A program made the translations under genes and the position numbers. Positions 1-7,806 of a stretch of 19,149 nt of DNA are shown here, piece after piece. Location of the stretch: the NCBI GenBank assembly GCA_030615145.1, contig JAUWZT010000034.1, positions 1 through 19,149 on the forward strand. The letters run 5' to 3'. How positions within the stretch are numbered: position 1 is the stretch's first letter; the number at the start of each line of letters is the position of its first letter. The DNA is from Promethearchaeota archaeon (GTDB lineage: Archaea > Asgardarchaeota > Lokiarchaeia > Sigyniarchaeales > SOKP01). Below the pieces are notes generated by a model. It saw nothing but the letters and a program-made list of their open reading frames with translations. It was not told the origin of the DNA and did not search any database.

Positions 1-529
1 CCTTACATAAATCCTGAATATATCGCAATATATGATTATTATTTATTCTATTTTGAAATTTTTTATAAATATTTTCTAAAGGTCCTTTCTCTTCAAGAAA
101 TAATTTATATAAATCCATTGTTAATCCACAATAAGGACAGGTAAAGTGAACACCAATTTCAGAGATTTCTTCAAAGTTAAACTCATCATATGGATCATAC
201 TTAGGTGGTTCTCCCTCATATTCCTTTTTCAATTCATACCTATCCAAAACTCCCTTAATACAAGCAATATGAGTTTTAGTAAATTCAATGTAAGCTGTCT
301 CTTCTTCAACAAATTCTAATACAAAATGTGGTTCATTCAAATTAATTTTTTTCAAGCAAATTGGACATAGATTATGATAAAGCGCCCAGAAATAACTTAC
401 TGACAAAATGGAACCAAATTTTTTACGATATTGCTTGATTTCCAAGATACCTTGGTCAACTAATTTTCTATAATTATGCTTAAATTCATTCCACTCATCT
501 TCATTGAGATCATCCTTGAAATTATTCAT
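1..529 (-). CDS. Partial protein with two CxxC zinc-type knuckles (C-terminus outside the window)
   Basis: An open frame of 176 codons runs from an ATG at 529 to the left edge without a stop, so the C-terminus is missing. The ATG is preceded by an AGGAGG Shine-Dalgarno sequence (complement of 541-546) 11 bases upstream, which fixes the start. The protein begins MNNFKDDLNEDEWNEF. Its N-terminal 45 residues look helical. A CPIC motif follows near residue 55 and a CPYC motif near residue 132; the two pairs could form one zinc-binding site. The segment between them is acidic and rich in Tyr and Pro. I do not recognise the family. The spacing of about 77 residues between CxxC pairs is long for a simple zinc ribbon, so each pair may have other partners. 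It lies downstream of the HEPN gene on the same strand, separated by a strong hairpin, so it is probably a separate transcription unit. Confidence 0.7.
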   Translation of the reverse strand, partial: MNNFKDDLNEDEWNEFKHNYRKLVDQGILEIKQYRKKFGSILSVSYFWALYHNLCPICLKKINLNEPHFVLEFVEEETAYIEFTKTHIACIKGVLDRYELKKEYEGEPPKYDPYDEFNFEEISEIGVHFTCPYCGLTMDLYKLFLEEKGPLENIYKKFQNRINNNHILRYIQDLCK

Positions 530-703
530 TAAAAAAAATGCCTCCTAATTGCCCTGTTATTCATCGTAAAGGACAATATTATATAGAAATTACAAAAGTA
601 GAATTTACTAAAACCAATCCACAAAAAGTTAGAATCCAATAACGGATTTTCCATTGAGTGAAGAAATATAGGAGCGCACCACGGTGAGAAAACAGAGAGA
701 AAG

Positions 704-729
704 GACCCCCTTCGGCGATAAAGGGGGTC
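704..729 (-). terminator. Strong GC-rich hairpin between two minus-strand genes (terminator-like)
   Basis: Positions 704-712 (GACCCCCTT) and 721-729 (AAGGGGGTC) form a perfect 9-bp stem around an 8-base loop. Read on the minus strand, the stem is followed by a pyrimidine-rich tract (complement of about 684-703), as expected for a terminator of the HEPN gene that ends at 802. Read on the plus strand it is followed by T5 at 736-740. Loop bases 715-720 (GCGATA) are also complementary to 731-736 (TATCGC), so a second, competing 6-bp stem can form. The local GC content is far above the surroundings. Whether it terminates transcription or is a structured RNA or leader cannot be settled from sequence alone. 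Confidence 0.55.
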
Positions 730-801
730 ATATCGCTTTTTCCCTTGTAATTTGGAATACATAATGGTAAGATAAAAGAGAGAGAAAGTTAAAGGTATTT
801 A

Positions 802-2157
802 TTAACTTTTAATTAATTCCAGTGTCCTCAATAATAAAATAGTATAACTATAACTTAATTTAGCTTCCCATTCCTCTACATCAAAGGGATTACCGTGAGC
901 AGAGTCCTTCTTGTTTCTAAGAGTCCCAACTAAATTATTACCTGAATACATTAGATTTTTAATTCCACCCTTAATATTAATCTTTGATTGTTTAAAGAGA
1001 GAATTAATATTTTTATCATTTATTACATGTCCAGTTAATTTATATAATGCTAATTTTTCAAATTCTATTTTTTGTCCTAAAAGATTTTTATAAAAATGCT
1101 CAATAGCCTTACAACAATATAAAGGAACACTATTCCAATCTGCTTCCAGTATATGATGTTTTGCATTTTCAAGATTTTCGACTACTTTTGGATATCTCTT
1201 TAAATATCTAAAAACCTCTCTTTCCTCTTTTTCCTCTATACTATATCCTATAAGCATTAATTCTCCATTAATACAGGATACCCAATCATGGCCTATTAAT
1301 ATTAATATTTCATTAAATAGATTATCAAATTCTTCAGGGGATATGATATTTGTTTCATTTAAGTTATGTTTAAAATGAAAAATCTTAGTAAATAATATTT
1401 CTAATGGTAATTTCTCATCATAAAGAGATTTTGTAAGATCTGAATTATATTCCATTCTTTCTAATTTCCATCTTAATTTTGTTTTTTCTGAAGGATTTTT
1501 AGGAAGTTTCCTCTTTTTCTCATAATATCTAAAACTAATCGGGATTAAATTATCATTTTCCTCATCATTCATTAATTCCATTAATCTTTTATGATATTGA
1601 TCTATTTTTTTCTCCATCCTTTTAGCTTTGGTCTTACGATATTGCTTATAACCATCCGCTATTTCTTTCCTTCTTATTGATTGTTGTATAAATTCTGAAC
1701 TCCAACCTCCCTTTTCATTAAGATAAATAATTTTCTCATAAATGATCTTAATCCATATACTTAACTCCTTAAATTTATTATTGACAATAATTCGTGTTTT
1801 TTCTTCGTTATATCCAATATTTTTTAGGAGCTCACTTAAATGATTTATCAATTTATTTCTTATTTGAATTGTGTTTTTCTTCTTTAATTTTAGATTTTCA
1901 GTATAATCAAGCCAATCGCTATACAATGGAAAACCCTTTCTGTGAAGTATTTCAATAATTCCACAAAAGGGTTTTTTTGGAATGTCACTAATACGAAGGA
2001 ACTTTTGAGGAGTTAACCATCCAATATTTTCAATTTTAGATTTCTTAGGATGATATGGATAAAGTCTTATTAAGTTAGAAAATTTTGTAAGTGCTTGTTT
2101 TATATCAATACTATCATAACTATATGTCAAATTATTATTATTCTGAGATAGCTTCAT
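802..2157 (-). CDS. Abi-C/HEPN-type abortive-infection-like protein
   Basis: Seen: a 451-residue protein whose C-terminal 130 residues are helical and contain an RNKKDSAHG motif (Arg414 to His421). This matches the R-x(4-6)-H motif of HEPN ribonucleases and closely resembles the conserved 'RNK..AHG' signature of the Abi-C domain. The preceding helix (about 340-360, with CCKAIEHFYKNLLG) matches the usual first HEPN helix. The N-terminal 300 residues are not recognisable; residues 155-240 are strongly basic and probably helical. Known: Abi-C/HEPN proteins act in abortive phage defence, and many HEPN domains are RNases that cut tRNA or other RNA. Inferred: a toxin-like defence effector. The start is the ATG at 2157; no Shine-Dalgarno is seen, but an AT-rich TATA-like stretch (complement of 2172-2183) lies close upstream, so the leader may be very short. 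Nearby nuclease and HNH genes support a defence context. Confidence 0.6.
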   Translation of the reverse strand: MKLSQNNNNLTYSYDSIDIKQALTKFSNLIRLYPYHPKKSKIENIGWLTPQKFLRISDIPKKPFCGIIEILHRKGFPLYSDWLDYTENLKLKKKNTIQIRNKLINHLSELLKNIGYNEEKTRIIVNNKFKELSIWIKIIYEKIIYLNEKGGWSSEFIQQSIRRKEIADGYKQYRKTKAKRMEKKIDQYHKRLMELMNDEENDNLIPISFRYYEKKRKLPKNPSEKTKLRWKLERMEYNSDLTKSLYDEKLPLEILFTKIFHFKHNLNETNIISPEEFDNLFNEILILIGHDWVSCINGELMLIGYSIEEKEEREVFRYLKRYPKVVENLENAKHHILEADWNSVPLYCCKAIEHFYKNLLGQKIEFEKLALYKLTGHVINDKNINSLFKQSKINIKGGIKNLMYSGNNLVGTLRNKKDSAHGNPFDVEEWEAKLSYSYTILLLRTLELIKS

Positions 2158-2233
2158 TTATTAATTCACTCTTTTATAATAATTTCCTAGATTATTTTCT
2201 TCAAACATATAGTGGAATGACTATTAAATAAGT

Positions 2234-2252
2234 ATTATTGATCTTCAATAAT
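2234..2252. repeat. AT-rich inverted repeat in the divergent spacer
   Basis: ATTATTGA (2234-2241) and TCAATAAT (2245-2252) form a perfect 8-bp inverted repeat with a 3-base centre. It sits about 80 bases upstream of the minus-strand HEPN gene start and about 160 bases upstream of the plus-strand amidohydrolase-like gene. It could be an operator or a small hairpin. In DNA this AT-rich such a repeat can also occur by chance. Confidence 0.3.
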
Positions 2253-2413
2253 CCAATTAACCATTCCCATATTGTATATATTCTATTTTTCCCGAGAAAT
2301 TAAAAGCATATGGCGGTACACCAATTATTGGGGAAAATGTTATATATCTGTTGGGTGTATTATAGGGTAAGACAAAAATTAACATAATAATTTTATAAAA
2401 ATTGTGAATTAAA

Positions 2414-3055
2414 TTGATAACTTTTACAGAAGGGAGATATGTGGCTTATTATCTTGGAAATCCTAACATCCATTGTCATGTAGATGCTGTACATTCTAAA
2501 AATCCAGATGGAGAGATTAATACAAAAAAATTAGTTATTGAGATCATAAAAAATACTGATTGCAGTGGTATTTATTCATTAATTTCAAGAAGATATATGG
2601 ATTTAAATAGATCACCGGTTGAAGATAACGAACCCGCTATATTAGAATTTCGAGAAGCCATTTTTTCCATTTTGAACCATCTTAAAATTCTTGATAATAA
2701 AAAAAACTTAATACAACCATATTTACACTTAGCTTTGCATGGAATGAAAGATTATCCACATAAAGAAATTGAAGTTGGTACAAGAAATAACGAAGTATGT
2801 AAATTTGATATATTTATATGGTTTCGGAATAAACTAGAGGAGTATTTTAAAGAAGAATTTGGTAGAGATCTAAATATTGTCTATAATGAACAATTTATTG
2901 GAGATTCATCAAAAGGGGTTCATCGGGATAAATATGGAATATTATTCAATACAATTCAAATTGAGATTAATAGAACTTTAAGAACAAGGTATTTTAGCAA
3001 AATTGTTAAAATCCTAGCAAAAATAATTAAAGATTTTTATCAGGAACAAAATTAA
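2414..3055 (+). CDS. N-formylglutamate amidohydrolase-like protein
   Basis: Seen: 213 residues with an ordered set of motifs typical of the N-formylglutamate amidohydrolase family (PF05013): SRRYMDLNRSP (58-68), ALHGM (107-111), EVGTRN (120-125), NEQFIGD (158-164) and IQIEINR (181-187). Known: these metal-dependent enzymes remove the formyl group from N-formylglutamate or act on related amides; family members also occur as peptide or cell-wall amidases. The usual N-terminal metal-binding Pro-His-Ser/Gly segment is not obvious here, though His20, His22 and His27 could serve. The listed start is a TTG at 2414 just after an in-frame stop. An alternative GTG at 2441 has a purine-rich GAAGGGAG directly upstream and may be the real start. 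It lies 16 bases ahead of the next gene and may be cotranscribed with it. The exact substrate is unknown. Confidence 0.55.
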   Translation: MITFTEGRYVAYYLGNPNIHCHVDAVHSKNPDGEINTKKLVIEIIKNTDCSGIYSLISRRYMDLNRSPVEDNEPAILEFREAIFSILNHLKILDNKKNLIQPYLHLALHGMKDYPHKEIEVGTRNNEVCKFDIFIWFRNKLEEYFKEEFGRDLNIVYNEQFIGDSSKGVHRDKYGILFNTIQIEINRTLRTRYFSKIVKILAKIIKDFYQEQN

Positions 3056-3071
3056 AAGGTCTATTTTAGAA

Positions 3072-3720
3072 ATGGTTAGTATATCTGATGATATTTTGGC
3101 AAAAATTGCAGAGTATGTTTGTGGTGATGATAATGATATTTTTCCTTATCGGAAGGGAAGAGAATTATGTCTTTTCTTTAGAAGTGTTGGATTACCCTAT
3201 TCACATGACGGATCAACTATGAAATGGTGGACATTAGAAGTATTAAAACAAATCAATATTGAGACAGAAGGAAGTTTACCAAGGAAAGACCTTTCAAGAG
3301 TTATTGAACATTTTGCCGCCCCACATAATTCAGAATCTCAAGACCAACAAAAAGAGCAAATAATCCTAATAAAACACTTAATTAAACAATCTAATCTAGA
3401 ATTTGCCTATGTAAATCCACAGAATAAAGTAATGCTATTTTATAACAATAGAAAAACTCGTAAACTGGAGTGCTATAAAGAAGGAACAATGTTCATAGCC
3501 GATAATATTAGAAGTATTTCAAGAAGTAAGAGAAAAGTAAGCGGAGAGTATAGAAAATGAGATAGAAGAGAGGGCTCTTAGGAAGGATACAAAAAAAGTG
3601 GATTCTCAACTTAAAAGGTTAATTTTGAGAGCATCAATCTGGAGAGCTTATAACAGAAAATGCCTATATTGTGGAGATCTTATTTCTCGACTAGAAAATA
3701 TGGATTGTGATATATTTTAA
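3072..3720 (+). pseudogene. Frameshifted gene: unknown N-terminal domain plus truncated HNH motif
   Basis: The first frame (3072-3560) encodes 162 residues from an ATG and ends in TGA. Its pattern GRELCLFFRSVG followed by a W-rich segment and a final ESQDQQKEQI helix recalls N-terminal domains found on abortive-infection (AbiJ-type) proteins; this is a weak resemblance. The next frame is open from 3541 to 3720 with no start codon. It reads as clearly protein-like, with RASIWRAYNRKCLYCGDLI, which matches the entry of an HNH endonuclease (Trp, then CxxCG). It stops at MDCDIF, exactly where the catalytic Asp-His-Ile would be expected. The simplest reading is one gene broken by a frameshift between 3537 and 3558 and cut short inside the HNH motif. 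If the first frame is functional alone, it is a small protein of unknown role. It follows the amidohydrolase-like gene by 16 bases. Confidence 0.5.
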
Positions 3721-3844
3721 TAGAGTCAAAAATCTGTTGATCTATTGATGAAGTTACCAAAAGAATTGTGATCAGTAATAAATAAATGTCACAAATCAGT
3801 AATAATTCTTGACAAAAAAATATTATCGCTCGTAACGTCAATAA

Positions 3845-4494
3845 TTAAAAAATGATATCCCCTGCCCTGTATATGAAAATTTCTTAAATATTGAATTAAA
3901 GACACCTACTCTAAAAATTTAATATCAGAAATTTCAATACCGTTCGTTAAAAAAATAGATAAACTTTTTCCACAAGATTGGTTTAAAAAATTACGCTCAG
4001 AATTAAAAGAAATTAGGAAACTTTATTCTAATAGATTAATCAAAGCTTTTTACATTTTCAAATCGAATCTATTCAAGAATCGAAAGATTCATTCAAAACG
4101 ATTGATAATATTTGGTGAATGCATTTTATTTATTAGTTCTATTTTTGAAAACTATTCAAAAAGAATAATCGAAATTTTTAAAAATCAGCCTAAAGAATTA
4201 AGGCATAAGGTCAAGAAAAAAATATATAGGGAAAAATTTAAAGAAAATATTAATGAATTCTATGATTTAATTGAAATAAATTTTTTAAAGTTCTATAGAT
4301 ATTTGTATAGTATTGCAGACAACCTTAAACATAGTGATTGGAAATTTTATAAGAGATTTAATCAATATACTTGCTTTGATTTTTTAAAAGAAGCAAATGA
4401 ATTATATCTTGAATTGAAACTTTATATTAAGGAATCATTATTTACATTCTCATTACTTCAAGTTCGTTTAAATTACCCTGAACATTTATTTTAA
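3845..4494 (+). pseudogene. Decayed gene of unknown function
   Basis: A frame open from 3895 to 4494 encodes about 199 residues with normal-looking composition (DKLFPQDWFKKLRSELKE near the start), but no ATG, GTG or TTG occurs until a TTG at 4102. Starting there would give 130 residues and discard clearly protein-like sequence upstream. A second frame, 3845-3922, reads NDIPCPVYENFLNIELKTP and appears to be the upstream continuation, shifted out of register near 3895-3915. The protein is helical, rich in Lys, Phe and Tyr, and contains an ADNLKHSDW motif in its second half that vaguely recalls HEPN or other helical-bundle proteins; I do not assign it. The stretch 3721-3844 just upstream holds no intact frame and is probably part of the same decay. 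Confidence 0.4.
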
Positions 4495-4555
4495 ATATTC
4501 TCCCCTCCTTGTATGAACCTAATATAATTATTCATATTTTTAAATAAAGTTGATA

Positions 4556-6682
4556 TTAATTCCCAATTTTTTTATCCCCTATCTCCACTTTTTTTGCTAA
4601 TAATAAAACACCTGCAATCCCCTTCAAATCAATTTCATTTACGGAATCTTCTTCATTTCTTTTGTTATGGCATTTAATACATAAATCATTTGATAATTCT
4701 TCATAATATGGTTTTTTTTCAAGATTAAAACCAGGATAGCAATATATCCATAAAATTTTACATTGGTGACATATAAACTTTGAATTCATATTTGATAATT
4801 CTGTGATTAAAAATACTTTATAACCTTTGGCTTCTCCAAGGAATAAATGTTCATTCAATTCCCATTTTACAGTATCTTCAATCATATGATCTATTACTTG
4901 ATATCCTGCACCAAAAGGATATTGAAATAATTGTGTAAAGTCAAAATCTTCTGGTAATGAGTCTGAATGAATTATAATATACATATACTTACGCCAGATA
5001 AACCTATATTCTTCTGAATTTTCAAAATTCTCTAAAATTGAATAACTTGGGAAGTTGGACTTTACAATCTCAACTAAAGCATTTGTAATATGTTGTGGGA
5101 TAAGTTTTTTCGTTGAGATTTCTGTATAGTAGAAACCTAACAATATTAGTGGTAACATTGCAAAAGAAATAACTGGAAAAAATAAATTTGACTTAGTACA
5201 TTTTACATAAAGCCGATTTTCTTGTCTATTTGTTATAATAAAAATAAAAATATTTCTAAATTTTTCGATTCCATGTTTATCTTTTATAATTTTATTAAAT
5301 TCATCAGTTTCAATCCAGTTACGATATTTCGTACACTGTTCAGAAGCTTTTTGAAATCCCTTTTGAATTTTTTTTCCAAAAAAGGATTTTGCTTCAAGTA
5401 TAAAAAGATTATTATTTGAATATATCAATAGATCTATTTCACCCTCCTCAGAAATATCTAGCGCACTCATCCCTGGAACTTTTATGATCAAATTCTTTTC
5501 AAGAACATTGACATTGTAAATTTCTGAGAGTTTTTCTGGATTATTTATATATTTTGGTTCATAACCTAAAAAGTAGTTACGGTTTCCTTTTAGTTTAATG
5601 ATTCCATCATTCAAAGAAGATATTCTTCTAGAGAGCTCTAATTCATAAAAACTTCCAGCAATATCAATTTCTTTAAACAAGTCCTCAAATACCATATTTA
5701 TAAAATAAATGATTGAGTTATTGGTTGGCACATAAATATTCTTTATTTGTTCATTGGTAGTATATTTCCATCCAATTCCAATTTTTTTAAGATTATAAAA
5801 ATATTCATCAGTAATTGAATTGATATTCTCAAGTATACACTTCTCTTTGATGTTTGGTAGCACTTGGTCAGCCAGGAAAAAGATATCAGATAATTCATTA
5901 TTTGGAATATCTTCTAATTCTTTGCTTTTAAGATTATTAAGTGTAAAGGGAAGATTATTTCTAAATCTTGAGATAAAATTATCTATGATATTGAAAAATT
6001 GAGTTTTTGTTAAAGTTAGAGTACTATTGAAGTTTTTTTCCCATAATTCACAAAATAAATCCCAATTATCAATTATTTGGCTTTTTCTAACTTTACCAAT
6101 TCCAGATGAATTACCGAGGGTGAATATTAAATCCTCTGCGTTGATTAATTCTTTATGGGAATATAATGAATTCCAAATATTATTTTCATTAGATAGACTA
6201 ATACAAATTGATTTTTGAATATCTCTGTTCCTATCTGGAGAAGAAATTACAATTTTATTTCCTTCTTCTATTTCCGCTTTAAAAATCTTTTTTTTCAGGT
6301 TCAAAATAAGATAAACTATTGATATTTCTTCTTGATAATATGGTCGGATTTTTCTTATGAAACTAATAAGTTCATTTAGTTCCTTTTGAGGAGTAATCTC
6401 ATCTTCAGAAATTAGAGGGAGATCTTCAAATTGTATCTTTATTAATTCCTCATAATCAACAAATTCTAACACTCTATTTATAAAATATCCATGATCAATA
6501 AGAACACTCTGTAATTTTTTAATAGAAGAAATGTCATCCTCAGCCATTAAATTATCCATTTCTGCCGCTTGATTAATAAAAAGTAGTTTTATGCAAAATT
6601 CAGTGTTAGCTTTTATTAAAACTTCAAGTTGCTGCTTCTTTTGAATAAACAGATCCCAAAGCTCTTTAATTAAACTTGGCAT
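4556..6682 (-). CDS. Large PD-(D/E)XK nuclease-like protein with C-terminal zinc ribbon
   Basis: Seen: 708 residues. The core at 412-458 reads EEGEIDLLI (Asp417), then LFILEAKS (Glu430, Lys432), then KASEQCTKYRNW. This is the Asp-x12-Glu-x-Lys signature and following Gln-containing helix of PD-(D/E)XK endonucleases. The C-terminal part has CHQC (638-641) and CIKC (668-671), a likely zinc ribbon. The first 400 residues are mostly helical and I do not recognise them. A hydrophobic stretch at 499-521 follows the core and is more likely buried in the fold than a membrane helix. Known: PD-(D/E)XK folds with EAK-type cores occur in restriction and other antiviral nucleases. Inferred: a DNA-cutting defence protein; no partner methylase is visible. 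The start is the ATG at 6682 with no Shine-Dalgarno sequence; a TATA-like stretch lies at about 6751-6768 on the complement. Confidence 0.65.
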   Translation of the reverse strand: MPSLIKELWDLFIQKKQQLEVLIKANTEFCIKLLFINQAAEMDNLMAEDDISSIKKLQSVLIDHGYFINRVLEFVDYEELIKIQFEDLPLISEDEITPQKELNELISFIRKIRPYYQEEISIVYLILNLKKKIFKAEIEEGNKIVISSPDRNRDIQKSICISLSNENNIWNSLYSHKELINAEDLIFTLGNSSGIGKVRKSQIIDNWDLFCELWEKNFNSTLTLTKTQFFNIIDNFISRFRNNLPFTLNNLKSKELEDIPNNELSDIFFLADQVLPNIKEKCILENINSITDEYFYNLKKIGIGWKYTTNEQIKNIYVPTNNSIIYFINMVFEDLFKEIDIAGSFYELELSRRISSLNDGIIKLKGNRNYFLGYEPKYINNPEKLSEIYNVNVLEKNLIIKVPGMSALDISEEGEIDLLIYSNNNLFILEAKSFFGKKIQKGFQKASEQCTKYRNWIETDEFNKIIKDKHGIEKFRNIFIFIITNRQENRLYVKCTKSNLFFPVISFAMLPLILLGFYYTEISTKKLIPQHITNALVEIVKSNFPSYSILENFENSEEYRFIWRKYMYIIIHSDSLPEDFDFTQLFQYPFGAGYQVIDHMIEDTVKWELNEHLFLGEAKGYKVFLITELSNMNSKFICHQCKILWIYCYPGFNLEKKPYYEELSNDLCIKCHNKRNEEDSVNEIDLKGIAGVLLLAKKVEIGDKKIGN

Positions 6683-6867
6683 TTTTTAACAATAGTTTTT
6701 AAATTTCTTTTTTCGTTGCTAGAAATTAATGTCTATAACATCTTAAGGTCTAATAATATAAATAATTAATAGTTAAGTGTGTTTTTTCATTCATTATCTC
6801 TATTGAATGTTACTTCATTTCTCCTTTTTTTTCTTTCTTACTTTATCAAGGTTACTCCATCAGGTTA

Positions 6868-6984
6868 CGAATCTAAGAAGAAACTAAGAAACTAAGAAAG
6901 GAGGGAGGGAAGGCACGGAGAGAAGGGAATTCTTTCAATTAATGAGAAGGAGAAGGGAAGGGCGGGCAGGGAGAGAAGGGAATT
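6868..6984. repeat. Purine-rich, locally GC-rich repeat tract in a 320-base gene-free spacer
   Basis: The spacer 6683-7002 contains no convincing gene. Its right half is almost pure purine on the plus strand. Three copies of CTAAGAA start at 6873, 6884 and 6893. Then comes a G-rich stretch in which GGAGAGAAGGGAATT occurs twice, exactly, at 6917-6931 and 6970-6984; the bases just before each copy (GGCAC and GGCAG) also match. The composition contrasts sharply with the AT-rich flanks. It lies upstream of the nuclease gene and downstream of the phospholipase-like gene, both on the minus strand, where it would be transcribed as a pyrimidine tract and could affect termination. Confidence 0.55.
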
Positions 6985-7002
6985 ATAATAGTGTGGTTAA
7001 AA

Positions 7003-7749
7003 TTATTCTTTAAAAATAAATTGATAAGCAAGATCCATAACAAATACTATTTCAGCCATATACTTCTCATAATTATTATTTGTGTTTATCCATTTTAAAG
7101 AAATATCCTTATATTTCTCGTGTAAATAATTTATTTTTTTTTCTATAAAACTAAGATTTATAATAGATCTATCGGGTTTCTTTAAGCTTAGTAAAATCTC
7201 AGAAATCATACTTTTACAGGAAATCCATTTTTCATCACATAGGTCCTCAAAATCGTCATGATTTATCTTTAAATCAATAGCTTTGGAGAAAAGATTGGCT
7301 CCAACATTGAGCAATCCTCCTGCAATTTGACTCTTTACACTGAAACCTTTTAAACTATTTGCACCTTCTTCAAAATCGTCTTGAATAGAATTAATCAATG
7401 GTTTTAATTTATTGGGAGAATGATAAGGCGTAGCTCGATCAGTAATAAAATGAAATGCCCAACCTAAATATTGAGTCCAATTAGATTCCTGATCTCTATA
7501 TGCTTTTTGTGCTTCTTTAATATATATAATTGCTAAATCTTTTGCCCATAATGAATGTTCCTTCCACCAATTATATAATACTTTCGGAGTTTTTAACATG
7601 TTTGCCTCAATTTCTTGTTTATTTAAAAGATCGGGTTCGATTGATGCCTTTACTATATTTTTTGCTTCATAGGATCTAATTTGGACATTACCCATTTGTA
7701 TTACCAAATTAGATAATCCTTGATGAACTATTGGTTCCATTTTAATCAC
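7003..7749 (-). CDS. Zinc-dependent phospholipase C / P1 nuclease-fold protein
   Basis: Seen: 248 residues with the diagnostic motif YLGWAFHFITDRATPYH (His100, Asp104, His110), followed by INHDDFED (His164, Glu168). The H-x3-D-x5-H arrangement plus a later His-x3-Glu matches the trinuclear zinc site of the phospholipase C / S1-P1 nuclease superfamily, whose members cleave phosphodiester bonds in phospholipids or nucleic acids. Secreted bacterial phospholipase C enzymes start with Trp at the mature N-terminus after a signal peptide; no signal peptide is visible here, so the enzyme appears cytoplasmic. The GTG at 7749 is the longest start; the ATG four codons in (7740) is equally plausible, as neither has a clear Shine-Dalgarno sequence. 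The substrate cannot be deduced. A gene remnant lies 57 bases upstream on the same strand. Confidence 0.6.
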   Translation of the reverse strand: MIKMEPIVHQGLSNLVIQMGNVQIRSYEAKNIVKASIEPDLLNKQEIEANMLKTPKVLYNWWKEHSLWAKDLAIIYIKEAQKAYRDQESNWTQYLGWAFHFITDRATPYHSPNKLKPLINSIQDDFEEGANSLKGFSVKSQIAGGLLNVGANLFSKAIDLKINHDDFEDLCDEKWISCKSMISEILLSLKKPDRSIINLSFIEKKINYLHEKYKDISLKWINTNNNYEKYMAEIVFVMDLAYQFIFKE

Positions 7750-7806
7750 GAATAATGTTAATATCTAAGAAATAGTAAAACACACGGATATATTAAATAC
7801 TTATAC

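Noticed and set aside
538..642. Plus-strand frame of 34 codons (MPPNCPVIHRKGQYYIEITK...)
   Set aside because: The translation looks plausible, but there is no ribosome site, it overlaps the Shine-Dalgarno site of the opposite gene, and it is too short to judge.
704..736. H-type pseudoknot formed by both stems at once
   Set aside because: Only one base would be left to cross the 9-bp stem, which is sterically unlikely; the stems are better read as alternatives.
529..762. Minus-strand frame of 77 codons ending at the start of the partial zinc-type gene
   Set aside because: It runs through the GC-rich hairpin, has no Shine-Dalgarno sequence, its composition is not protein-like, and its stop overlaps the well-supported ATG at 529.
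2260..2370. Plus-strand open frame with KAYGGTPIIGENVIYLLG ahead of the amidohydrolase-like gene
   Set aside because: About 34 codons, no start codon and no recognised family; overlapping frames are also open here, so chance cannot be excluded.
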